DNA of 64,000 nucleotides from Nautilus pompilius (lineage: Eukaryota > Mollusca > Cephalopoda > Nautilida > Nautilidae). Positions 12,601-24,600 of this stretch are shown here, piece by piece. Under the pieces are notes generated by a model. It made no database searches. It was not told the DNA's origin and worked only from the letters and a program-made list of their open reading frames with translations. Position 1 is the stretch's first letter; the number at the start of each line of letters is the position of its first letter. The stretch is taken from assembly GCA_018389105.1 (NCBI GenBank), contig JACATO010002131.1, forward strand, positions 1,485,001-1,549,000, in the 5' to 3' direction. The position numbers were made by a program, and so were the translations under genes.

Positions 12601-15600
12601 ATTATTATTATTATTATGTAAAGCATGTTTCCGACAACATGGTCCTTGCATGGATCCTCAGTTTCTTTTCATTGATTAGTGATGTAATGATAGCCCATTC
12701 ATTGTTCCTGTTCTCAAGAAGTTCTTTAAAGGTCTTGGTTGTGTCAAGATGTCTGAGGTGTTGTAGTTCTTGACAGTCATACACAATATGTTTGATTGTT
12801 TCATCTGCAGATTTGCAGAGTAGACAGGTTGCATCTTGGGCCAACTGGAGTCTGTACAGGTAGCTCTGGCAAGGAAAGTGTTGTAATCTCAGTTGTGATA
12901 GAATTACTTGTTCCTGTCTATTGATGTTCCTGTATCTTACTGAGTTTGACTTTTCTTGTACGGAATAGTAGGCTCCACCACTTGTCTCATTTCGCCAATG
13001 ATTTTTCCAAATATTGAGAGTTGACTGATTGATGTCACATTTGAGAGAAGCTATAGATTCCATAGGCTTGTTGACAAGTCCACTTTCTGTTGCTAACTTT
13101 GCCAGTGTCAGCTGATTCATTTCCACTTGTTCCCACATGGTTCAGTATCCAATGAAGTGTAACAGAGGCTTGAATATTGTCAATGAGCTTTAATATAGAC
13201 CTACATAGATGATAGTAGTCAGATGGCTTGTAGGAAAACAGTGATTGTAGGGACGACTTAGAATCAGTAAGGATCACAAAATAATCTGTCTCGGATTTGG
13301 AGGATTCCATGTCACAGAGTTCTAAAAGTGCTTTTTTAATCGCTGTTAGTTCTGTCTGAAGTATTGAGCAAGTTGGTAGGCGGATGATGGTATCCTTAGA
13401 ATCTCCATGAAAATAGATGCCTGCACTGGCCCTGCCAGAGGACAAATCAAGTAAACCATAAGTGTATAGTTTGTAACTATTTTTGTAAGTCTCATGTATC
13501 AACTCTAAAGACAACTGATGTAGATGAGCAGAAGCATCAGCTTTGGTGGCATTGTCTGGGAGAGATAGTTTTATGCCAGGTGGGCTCCATTCCCATGGAG
13601 GGTGTTCATTTAAAATTGCTGTTGTGGAAAACTGAAAATCATGTTTACTACTTGGTAATTTGATTTTTCTCAGAGTTCCAGCTAGCCCTTTTTAGCATGG
13701 CGCCACGCCATGCCTCTGGTCTACAGCGCCATGCCTCTTTGTACAATGACATGCCCTAAATTTACAATGCCATGCCCCAAATGGTGCAAAACACAAAGCC
13801 CGATTTTCCTTTTTGTACAGGTATACAACCGCCGCATGCAGAACCTTTTGAGCGTCCCCTGGCGGGAATTTTCCAGCCGCTCTGCGGAGTTGTAACTTGT
13901 GCACGTGCGCATTATACGCCATTTAGTTTACGCTTCGAAGCATAGCACGAGTACACAAAAGACCTAACAAAAGAGCGGCAGTCTTAAGAGTATTTTTCTT
14001 CAACGTTTTAACATACAATCTAGCCTAATTCAAGGTCGTCAATTAAAGCTATTGCATTTCATTATATTATGAGAACTTGTAAATGTATATATACATGCAT
14101 TGACTTTGTTGCAAATAAATGTGAACTTGTAGGTTTGTATGATTGCATAAGTTAGTAATACTTCACTTAACACCTACATCATACTAGTATTAAACTGTTA
14201 TTTATCAAATTTGTCTTGTCATTAATGCAAATAAATGTGCCCACAATACCATGCTTCCGCACCGTGACTGCACGTGATGTGCCCTGTTTTATAATATTTA
14301 CCATGCCCGTTTGAAAACCTAGCTGTAACACTGTTTCTGCTGTGCAGAAGTGCTTTTGACCTTTGATAGAAACTCAAAGGTGCTGGATTTTTCTTCAGAT
14401 GACCTGGTGAATCAGCTGGCATAAAGTGCTACTTAATAAATCTTTTCGAGACTACTGATTGCATATGCAGTTGAAGTGGAGGAATGTCTGCCTCAATTTC
14501 CAAAGCTGCAATGGGATTTGTTGTTAAGGTTCCTGCAATAAGTTGCAGGGCTGTATTTTGAATTTTGCAGAGTTGACCAAAATTAGTTTTCGTGCACAAG
14601 GATGAAATTTCCATTGCATAACACATTTTACTTCTAATGTAGGCTAGATAGAAGGTGTGCAGTGATGTAAAGTCTGCTCCCCAATTCTGTGATAAAATAA
14701 TTTTCATGAGGTTTAGCCTCTTTGTACATGTTTCTACAAGTGAGTTAATGTGATCCTTTCATGACAGAGTTGGATCCAAAATGAGCCCGAGAATCTTTGG
14801 CTTCCTGTTGTATCTGACCTTTTCACCTTGAAGGGTAATACCTAGGTCATCAAAAGGTCGTTGGTGTTTTCTCCTTTTGGTGATAACAGTGTACACTGTC
14901 TTGTCTCTGGAGACTTTTTCCATTTGCTTGCCCAGGTGTCAATGGCAGCAAGCACTGATAAAGCTTGGTGACAATAAAGTCTGGATTGCTATGAGTGATG
15001 GTGATGGTACATCATCAGCATAAGAAGTTTGAGAGCAGGGCTTTGGAATGATGGAGGGGAGATCATACATCATGATATTGAAAATTGTTGGACTCAGAAC
15101 TGCACCTTGTGGCATGCCAGTACCTATGTGAAATAGCTTCGAGGTTTGATCAGATACTTGAACTTTAATGTATCTTTCATTTAGGAAGCTTCTTATTGAT
15201 TTTAACATGTTCCCTGCTATTCCAATTTCTGCTGCCTTAGTGATGAGACTCTCCCACCATACCTTATCAAAGGCACCCTCGAGATCATTAAAACTACAAC
15301 AGTATAGTCCTTGCTGAACAGACCTTTGTGACACCGCTTGGTGATCTTCATAAGAGCATCAACAGTTCCAGCCTTTGGTTGGAATCCACATTGAGAGTGG
15401 TGGAAGATTTTATCTTTGTGTAGTCTCCAGTTCAAGTGGGTGTTAATGAGTCTTTCGAACAGCTTGCCTAAACAGGTGAGAGCTATTGGTCTGTAAGACT
15501 TAATTTTTTGCTTAATCTTATCAGGTTTTAGCAAAGGAATAATTTTACTAATCTTCCATGATGAGGGGTATGTTCCCTGTTTCCAGATGTCATTGAAGAG

Positions 15601-18600
15601 TGAGAGTATCATGTCTTTTCCATTGATTGGTAAATCTTTAAGCATCTGGTTGTGGATCTTATCATCTCCAGTAGCTAAGTTGGAAAGCTCGGCAAGTCCA
15701 AGATTGAGTTCTTCCGTTGTGAAGGAATGATCACATATGTCTTCTCTATCACAGAGCAGGTTTACAGATTAATTGATAAAGCTATCTGTATCCGAAAATA
15801 ATTTAGGATTGACTGAAGAATCCAAAATACTGCATTTTTCAGAATAATGTTCTCCAAATAAGCGGGCCTGGTCTTGAAGATCTGTGACAATTGTACCCTC
15901 ATGCTCCAAAGCTGTTTGGCTAGGTCGACCTGAGCCATTGATAGTCTTGATTCTTTTCCAGATGATGTCTGAAGGGGTATTTTGATTGATTGAGCCAACA
16001 AAATCTTTCCATGAACTGCTTTTTGTTAATTTGATGATTCTTCGTCTTTGATAGTGTGTGATTTTTTTCCACTTTTGCCTTGCTTTCCTTTTTATTTGGC
16101 GCTCTCTGGCAATCTCTTCATTCCACCAAGGTGTTGGAGGGTATTTATGGGGTCTTGTTCACGGATAGCTTTCCTCTGCAGCATTGGTTATGCAAGATGT
16201 GATAGCTTCAACTTTGTCATCAATGTTCAGCTGCTGTTTACTTGAGATATTGATAACATCAGCTGCTTTTTGCTGAATAACCGAACTAAATGGCTGCCTG
16301 TTTGCTTTTCTGATGTTCCATTTGGGCTGTGCTTGAATGTTTCTTTTCACTCCTGGATATTCTATGCAGGTTATTATAGGAAAATGGTCAGAGCCAAGTG
16401 AATCATAAAGAACCCTCCACTCACTGACTCTGGCCAACATGTCTAGGCTAGTTATTGTAATATCTATTGAGTATGTTTGTCCAGAGGGATAGTTCTGGTA
16501 GATGTGTTCTTCGTTGTTGAGGACAATGAGAGCATGATCAATTGATCCATTCCTGTAATCTTGTGCCTGACTGATTTGTCTTTGTGCTGCCCCAGTGAAG
16601 GTGTTTGGCATTAAAATCACCAGCTAAAAATGATTGTCTTGCATGAGGAATATGATCTAATCCTGTTGTAATTTTTTTTGCAACCATCTTGTGCATATAA
16701 GGATGTCAAGTTTATGTTGAAGTCTTTATTAACAGTAACATTGGCTGAAAAAAAAAGAGAAAGGACCCAAAACAAAGGACCAACCAGAAACAGGGAGATG
16801 TATTCTACAATGTCAAAATATCTGGTGGATTAGCTTGAGACACCTAGACTGTTTCGCAAAATGATGCACACTCCACCTCTTCCTCTGTCAGGTCTAGCAA
16901 AGTTGTAAACAGAGTAACCTTTGATCTTATTTGTCCAATCATCTGAAGATTTAATCCTGGTTTCTGATATGCAGGCAATGTCAATATTTTCTTCCCATAA
17001 CAGAAGTTGAAGTTCATCTAGTTTGTTGTTAAGAGACTGTGCATTCCATTGCAAAATCTTGAGTACTGAAGTAGTAGCACATCTGAATTCATCCTCTGGG
17101 ATTGCCAGATTAGGATGATCTACATGAACATCAGTAGTTAAGGAATTTTCTTGAATAATAGTTGAAGGCACTGAGATCCTTTGTGCTCTTTTCTTGACAT
17201 GATCTGAGTATTCTGAACCCATTACAGAAGGGCACTTTTTTGATTTTCAGAATTTTTGAAGCCTCTTAAATGTTTCTAATGTTGTTAGTCTATCATGGCA
17301 CCATATTTTTATTTTCTTGCTCCTCTTGTTGCCTCTTATGAAAGCCTGAAACTTATTGTTAATGTTTAGTTGCTTTGAAAATGTTTGATAGTAAAGTTAG
17401 CTCTTTGATGTTTGAGAACTTTCCATATGATAACTTTCAGTCTGTCTGGATGCTGAGACTTTCTGATGTTTGGAAACCTTTGGTGGATGGCATTTTTGAC
17501 TGTTGTTGCCTGATCAGATTTGTAGACTGAATTATTAGTTTCAGCGCAGATAGCTGATTTACACTGATGTACATGTTTTTCATAACTTGACTTGTAAATG
17601 TATTGCTTTCCACAAGATTTACACGATAAAGTAGGTATGTCCTTGACTATAGTATGGGAACCTGTACAGTTCTTTTGATGTTTATTTAATGGCTCTTTTC
17701 GTACATATACCTTCCCACATTTAGCACACGTGGGGTCAGTGGTAGCTGATTTCTTGCAGCAAGCCCCACTCAACCTGCTACTCTGACTTTTTTTTTCCGG
17801 GTGACATCCAATCTGGCTTGGGTTTGCAGCATTGTTGAGTAGCATATTGAAAGAAAAATGGGGGGCTCTGAGGTTGGAGCATCTCAAGTGATTAAAACCT
17901 ATTTTTGACACGACCATTGAATCCTTTCAATCTCATCTGCTCAGAAACTGTGCCAGTCTCACCATTTGACCATGGTTGGTGCTGTATACTCTACAGCAGG
18001 GACATGTTTGGAACAATGCCAGGGCATGTCCACCCACTGGTGGGCCTGCACAAAGTACCTCTAGGTCCCATGTTGCTCCGAGAACCTCTGTAGTTAAGCC
18101 TGGAGCTGCAAGGTGTTGCCACAAGGAGGCACTACAGAAGTCTTGACAGTTTGGAGGTTATGTACTGGCAGGAAAGACTTACACACTTGGCTTTCTGTTT
18201 GCCTGATGGCTAGCCAGTGGTGTAGCAGCAGAAAGCAAAGCAGGGGAGGTAAAGCAAAATCACCACTACATCAGACACATTACACAGATCTGTGAAACCA
18301 CCACCAACACACTATATATATTTATATTATATTTTGTACTGTCTATATTAGTTAATGCAATCAATCTACTCTAACCATTATATGATATTTACTTTTTTAG
18401 AAAATCAAAATAACATCCCTCCAAAAAATTAGGAGTCATTTAAAAGAAAATAATAAACACTTTTTGAACAAGTTATAAAATGTGGCTAAAAACAACCTGG
18501 AAATACAAATTAATAAAGACAGTTGTTACTTATTATTCTTACTTTTCATTAGTTTGATTTCTTGTGGGCTCAATCAGTTTCTGAAGTAAAACGTCAGTAA

Positions 18601-21600
18601 TTTTCTCTTCTCTTTTCCAGGCTGGGGTAGCTGTTACTGGATCAATACTTGTGTACTGAATTGGCTGGAATTCAATAGGTCTCCTGCTTTCATCCAGCTG
18701 AATTTCAATGTCTGGGGAAAGAGACAAAAATAGGAGTCAGCTTGTGGCCCTAATAATTTATAGATGCTATAACAATCTGTAGTTAAGAGCAGAAAGTATC
18801 AGAACCTGTACAGCTCCTTTAATAAAATTTTATTTTTAAAGACAGTATTTGACACCCTTAAAATCAATTACACAAGCTGTCCTCACTAACTTATAGAATA
18901 AAGCATTCACAGAATTTATCTCCCAACCAAAAAAATGACTCCTAATCTTTCATTCTTGTTGTTGTTGTTGTTCTTATGCATCTAATCTTAAAGATATGCT
19001 CTCTACATAAAAAATTTAATTATATATTTAAACCCAACTGGTTTGAGGAAGATTCCCTTTTTTACAGAAACTGAAATCATATAATTCAATTAAAACTTCT
19101 CAATAGTACAAACTAAGCAAGAGAATCAGCTCAAGGCTTTTGCTGTGCTTCTGTATCTCATGCACACTTTTATATAAACTAGCAACAGCACTTATGTAGA
19201 AGATGCAAACATGCAATGCATTTTCTAAAGACATCCAATTCAACAATCAATGCGGGAAAAAAATATTAAAAACTATACTGATTTATGACCTGAGCATGAT
19301 CATTTAACGTACCCATGTGTGTAAGTACTCAAAAAATTTTAATTTTTTTACCATACGGCTAGGACCCCTAAATCTTTTTTCTTTACTTTGGCGAAGTAGT
19401 TTACTAACAGACGTGCATGCACACAGGTGAGAGGATGGGGAGAAGGTACCCTGGATGTTTCTTTTCATAACCCTAACTTACCTGCTGTAGTGAAATGAGG
19501 TAAGATTAAATGGCAGTGGACTTTTGCTGAACCGAGAAGCTGCTGCAGAGTTTGATTGACAGCAGCGAGCCCAGGGCGGGTGTGCAGCTCAAAGGCGAGA
19601 GCCTCTCTGGAATCTCTCTGCAGTTGCCTGACAAAATGCTGCAGAGTAATGTAAAAAAAAGGCAAAGTGATCTATTAAAAAAAACAAAACAAAAAACCTG
19701 CCACTAAGAGAGAGTTTTTTTTTTTTTTTAAATGCACACGCATTCTAAATTAAACAAGATATTTTGTTCCTTTGCATGGCTGACAATGTCAATCCCAGAT
19801 GTATTTGCAAGGTTTGCGTAATTAACGAAATCTAAGCTTCCATTCTTTTTCAGTTGAAAAGATGTGTGTGAAATATTCTTAGCAATGTGTGCATTTTTTT
19901 CTTGAGATTTTAAGTTTTTGTAAACAAATCCTTTTGCAACACAATCATAATACTAAATCAAAGTCGACAACAGACATTTTTCATCTTCTAAACAATAACT
20001 ATTATGCAGACAAGCAGTTCATTGAGTGACAATACTTGGCTCATTTTATTAATATTTCCCAGTATTACATTAATACTTTTAGTTATTAAGGAAGTTATCA
20101 TATCTTATGTAGTCCTCGCCCCATCCCCTTAGGAAAAGCAACTCAGTACAATTTTGAAATTAATTGCTTATCCATCCATATTAACCATCTTTCGTTTACT
20201 ACTAATAATTCTGTAATAATATCAAAGTTTTCTGCCACTTGAGCCAATTTAGTTACATTTACCAGTATTGGTTGGTAAATGCAGACAGCCAGACACATTT
20301 GTTATTCTCTACGTATTCAAATCTTAAAACCCTGTTAGTCAAAACTTTAAACCAAATCTTCACTTTAACTGGTGTCCTAATGTGCAAATGGACAATGTGA
20401 CAGACTACTGGATTACTATGGCTGAGGACCGGTTTGGTTTGGTGTACCACCCAGCATGGTTTCTTCTCACTCACTCTTCTTCACCAGCCGGCCATGGATT
20501 TCCTCCAATGCAGAGTTCTTGTAGAGTCCATCCCCATCCTAAACCCCTTCAGTCATCTTGTGCATGCCTGACCATCACCGCTATAAACAATTAATGCAAG
20601 AGTTCTGCTGTCAGGGGAACATCATCTTCGGTCACAAAGGAAATTGACAATGGTTGCACATTTAAAACAGCCCATTTTATAATTGTGAAAAAAAGGGTTG
20701 GATATTATGTTGTTTTGCTACAGAACTCACTACAATATCTGTCACAAGTAGAACACTGTGTTGTATATGTGTGTGTTTTCAGTATCTCAAGATACTGTAG
20801 ACAGCTAATGCTGATGTTGGGATTTGAACCAGGAACCTCTGGGTAGCATACATGGGTTAGCAACTGGAGATTCCTGGTTAAATCCCAACATCAGCATGTT
20901 AGCTGTCTACACATATCTTGAGGTACTGAAAACACATACATACAAGGTTGGATGTATTTTTTGAATTATAACTGCAGTGGTTTGTACAGTTTATCAAAAA
21001 ATACTTTTTTTAAAAGAAATTACAGATGGCCTTTGAAAATGCATATGAAAGTTAACATGTAGAACAGTAAAAGTGACTGATCAATTTATTTCCCAGCCAC
21101 CACATTTCAACATTATTGCTTTTTGTAGTTCATTCTGCATAAATGGCTTAAGATTTCCAGACTTTTAAAAATTAGCAGTGAACATGTTCACACTCTACCA
21201 TGTCCCAAAGACAGTCAAAAGGTAAAATTAAATTTGTATGGCAGGTATCACCCAAAATTAAATTAATATTAAGCTGGTGTATGATTTACATCTGATGGAT
21301 GTAGTCCACTTCTTAACACTCTTATAACTGTACACATTCATTTTATATCTTAATGAGCATTATCTATAATTTACTCCACAATTTTTTTTTGTAATAATAT
21401 ACCTATATCATTAACTTCTTAGAAATTTTGGTAAATTTAAACCCTCAAAAATTTTCAAACACACCTGGGCAACGCTATAGCTCTCCAATTAAAAAAGACC
21501 ATAAATACCTTCAGGTGAGCCATTGTTGTGCAAGCTGGTGTGCATACAGGTCAAGGTGTTATTTTTTTCTTTACTCTCATTTCAAGAGAGTCCAAAAAAC

Positions 21601-24600
21601 AAGATAACAGTCCTTGAAGTAACAAAGTGAAATTAGTTATCTTATAGGCATCAGGTAATTTTTTTTGGTAATTTTAGTATTAAGCAGCTAATGATCTATG
21701 CTAAAAGTATGCAGACTTCAGTGTATATTAATAATGTTATTACAATTTCAAATAAAATTGAAGTAAAGTGGTATGTATTTTTTAATTTAAAAAGTTAAAA
21801 CTGTAAAAATATGCTTTTCAGATATTGTGAAAAAAAACTTCTAGTTTCTCTGCAATATTTTCAAAAACAAGAATAATAAGGAAGTTTTCTTCTCATGCAT
21901 TCAAAAACTCCACAAGTTCTGATTACACTCATTCAAATTTCCTTTTTTGTGATAAACTTGAGTGCACCTAGAGTACAGAAGGTATTTTTAAACAGTTTAA
22001 ATTCTTTGTTATTCCTTGCTTATATTTTGGTTTTTCTTTAGATACTTCATATGGGTCTAACCCTTTGAATTCTTTTTAAAAAAGTCAATTTTTCATCACT
22101 CAGAAGGAAAAAAAGGTTAAACAGAACCTCACCTCTGTCAACTTAGGACCAGCATAGTTTGGACACTCAATGCCTAATGTGTGGTGGACTAGTAAAAGTT
22201 GAGATGATTTCTCGAGTCCTGGCAGGTCTACAAATGACACAGTGACAATGGTCAGAGCGTGTTCTGTTAATCCTACATTCAAAAGGCATATTAAGTATAA
22301 AAAAAATAATAATACAATCATGCAGCTTAAAAAAATTTGGTGTATATTTACAGATTTGGTCTAAGAAAGTAGACACCATGGAGAATCAAATAGGCCAATC
22401 TAGTCACATTGCAAACTATTAAAACAAGCACAAGCCAGGCATGCCATGAGAACTGACAGACTTTAAAAGTTAGATACATGGTTGGGCAATGGGACACTGG
22501 TAGAAGCCAGAGGAAAATTTCCAAGGCACTAGATATGCCACTGTTTATTGTTAACAGAGTGAATGTCATAGTTCTAGAGAAGCCATAAGACAACCATTCA
22601 TAATCAACCTGGACACCCAAAGCCAAAAAAATGAAAACTTTACGCAGTAAAGAGAAGCAAGCAAGCTGAACACTGACAATTGTCTGTAAACTTGGTAGAA
22701 CATGAACAGATGGCTACATGGTCCATCAAACATTATCTCTAAAGCAATGGGTACAAATGAAGAGCAGCAAAATGCAAACCGTGATCAACTGCAGTGGTCA
22801 ATACAAGTACTACCACACCCTCTTGACTTTTGGAATGCTGTCATTTTTCGAACTCCAGTTTTTCACAGTTCTTAGACAATGATCGTTTATAAATGTGGCA
22901 CAGTCCAGCGCACAAATTTTCAATGGAATCATCTGAAAGCTACAACAGAATATGACAATCTGCCTATCATGGTAAATACTGCAGTCTGGGCTACTGGACT
23001 GTTGAAGTTGATGGCCTGTAAAGGAATTATGGCTTCTGTCATTGTTTCAATTTTCATTGAGAGGGAATTCTGCCCATCTGTGCCAATGGACACCATCCAA
23101 AAAATACTTTTATGGAAGATGGCACCCCATCTCATTGCCAATGCAATGCAATGATGGAAATTGAGTTAGGGCATCACAACTCTGCTATGGCCTAGCCAGT
23201 CATTGAACATAAACTACAGTGTGTGCATGGCTCAACCAATTCCTGCAAGCATCCCCATATACCCGCTTTCCAGGACTCCATAATACAGATTCTGTACCAG
23301 GAATTGGATGTTTACAAATTAATTATTATCTACACCTCCCTATAATGTGTGAATATAGTAGTCCCAAAAAAGTTCCAATTTTTCCTTTCACGACCATTCT
23401 AAAGGGAATAACTTGCAAATAAATAAACGTGAATATAAGGCTACATTGTATCGTCAAGCTTCTACTAAAATAACTTATATTTTGACAATAATTCTGTCTA
23501 ATTTCAAGTTTCCAATGATTCTTTTACATTACATCCATCCCCACAAAATTGGCTCCACATAAAAGAAAAATTCACCATTTAGTTAATGCCTGTCGTTTTG
23601 CAGACAAATAAAGTCCAAAATATGGCTTATAATTGTTAAGACTTGAAATGGTTAATATTTATTTCAAGGAAACGTCTTTTTAAGTAAAATATGAAATTAA
23701 ATACTTCGAGTATTCTCTTAAGGTTATCTCCCTTTACGCTAGCAGCAAGTCATTTTTTAGCAAAACTCCAATGTTTTTCCTCTTTTTTTGTTTTTTTTTT
23801 TGTTAAAAAAAGTATTAATATTTTTTCTGGTTAATGAAAAATTTTTTTACCTCTGAGTTTCAATGCTATTTTTTCTTGTAGAATATCTGCCATGAGATCG
23901 AGGGGGAACAGGCCCAGATAGATGAGCCCAACCGCGATGTCAGACAGCGACTCGGGGTGCAAGAGTTTCTTGTGATCGCTTTCTGTCCTCCTGTAAGCCT
24001 TCAGCAGGCACTCGATCTGCGCTTTGTCGGCGTCTTCAGAAACCATTCCCGTAGCCCAGACTATCTTCGCTATGTCTTTGGAACGGAAGTGGGTGTTTCC
24101 GGACATCTCGCTTACAAGCCGAACACTTCTCCGGAGACCTGTCCGCATAACGCCCGCGTGATGCATCCTGCTGGACGCGAAGGCCATAACGATGTGCATG
24201 ATCTGGTTGAGGGAGGAGAGCTTTCCGAAGTCGTCCGACGCCAGCTCATCCCCCAACCTCTCGAAGAAGCTTGGCTTGATGTACCCACCGTGGCGGAACA
24301 CCTTCAGGATGTGGATCAGATGGTTGGGGTCCACCGACGAATAATCGCGCAGGAGCTTCTCTCCGATGAGGTCCAGAAGTTCGAAGGATTTCACCCGCCT
24401 GTTCCCCCTGAAGTACCCCAAACAGATCATGCCGATATCGTTGATTCCGAACGCGGCAAAGTTGTCTTTTAAGTAGCCTTCCACCCTGGAGAGCAAGGAC
24501 TCCGGGGCGCCGCCGTGGAAGTATACAAAGAACATGGTGTTGGTCAGCACGGCTTGGTCAACGCCCTGACAGCCCCTGCCCAGGCGCGCGTCAACGTGTT

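Larger units (their letters stand above)
12600..18250 (-). mobile_element. I-superfamily non-LTR retrotransposon (LINE), degraded, nested
   Basis: On the minus strand, in order, lie a two-finger zinc-knuckle ORF, an APE endonuclease, a reverse transcriptase with YADD, an RNase H domain and a C-terminal CCHC-like motif, ending in a (TAA)n tail at about 12600-12617. RNase H after RT together with a TAA tail is the mark of the I superfamily (I, Nimb and relatives). It sits in sense orientation in FASTKD intron 4. The right (5') limit is uncertain; the region 17918-18250 is probably its 5' UTR. The frame is broken at many points, and a 647-bp insert separates RT from RNase H. Confidence 0.87.
7540..18542 (-). 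other. FASTKD intron 4, 11 kb, transposon-laden
   Basis: This is the longest intron of the gene. It holds a mariner (10367-11652), a (TCA)n run at 11837-11855 and an I-type LINE on the same strand as the gene (about 12600-18250). The stretches 7540-10366, 11653-12599 and 18251-18542 show no recognisable gene or repeat. Confidence 0.75.
18712..22132 (-). other. FASTKD introns 2 and 3 (19482-19638 is exon 3)
   Basis: 18712-19481 shows nothing beyond a (TTG)n run near 18958. 19639-22132 holds a SINE (about 20380-20600), a 175-bp palindromic element (20768-20942) and otherwise plain AT-rich sequence. Confidence 0.7.

Noticed and set aside
20820-20900. A tRNA gene
   Set aside because: Only T-arm-like segments occur, in both palindrome arms; no cloverleaf with an anticodon arm can be drawn.
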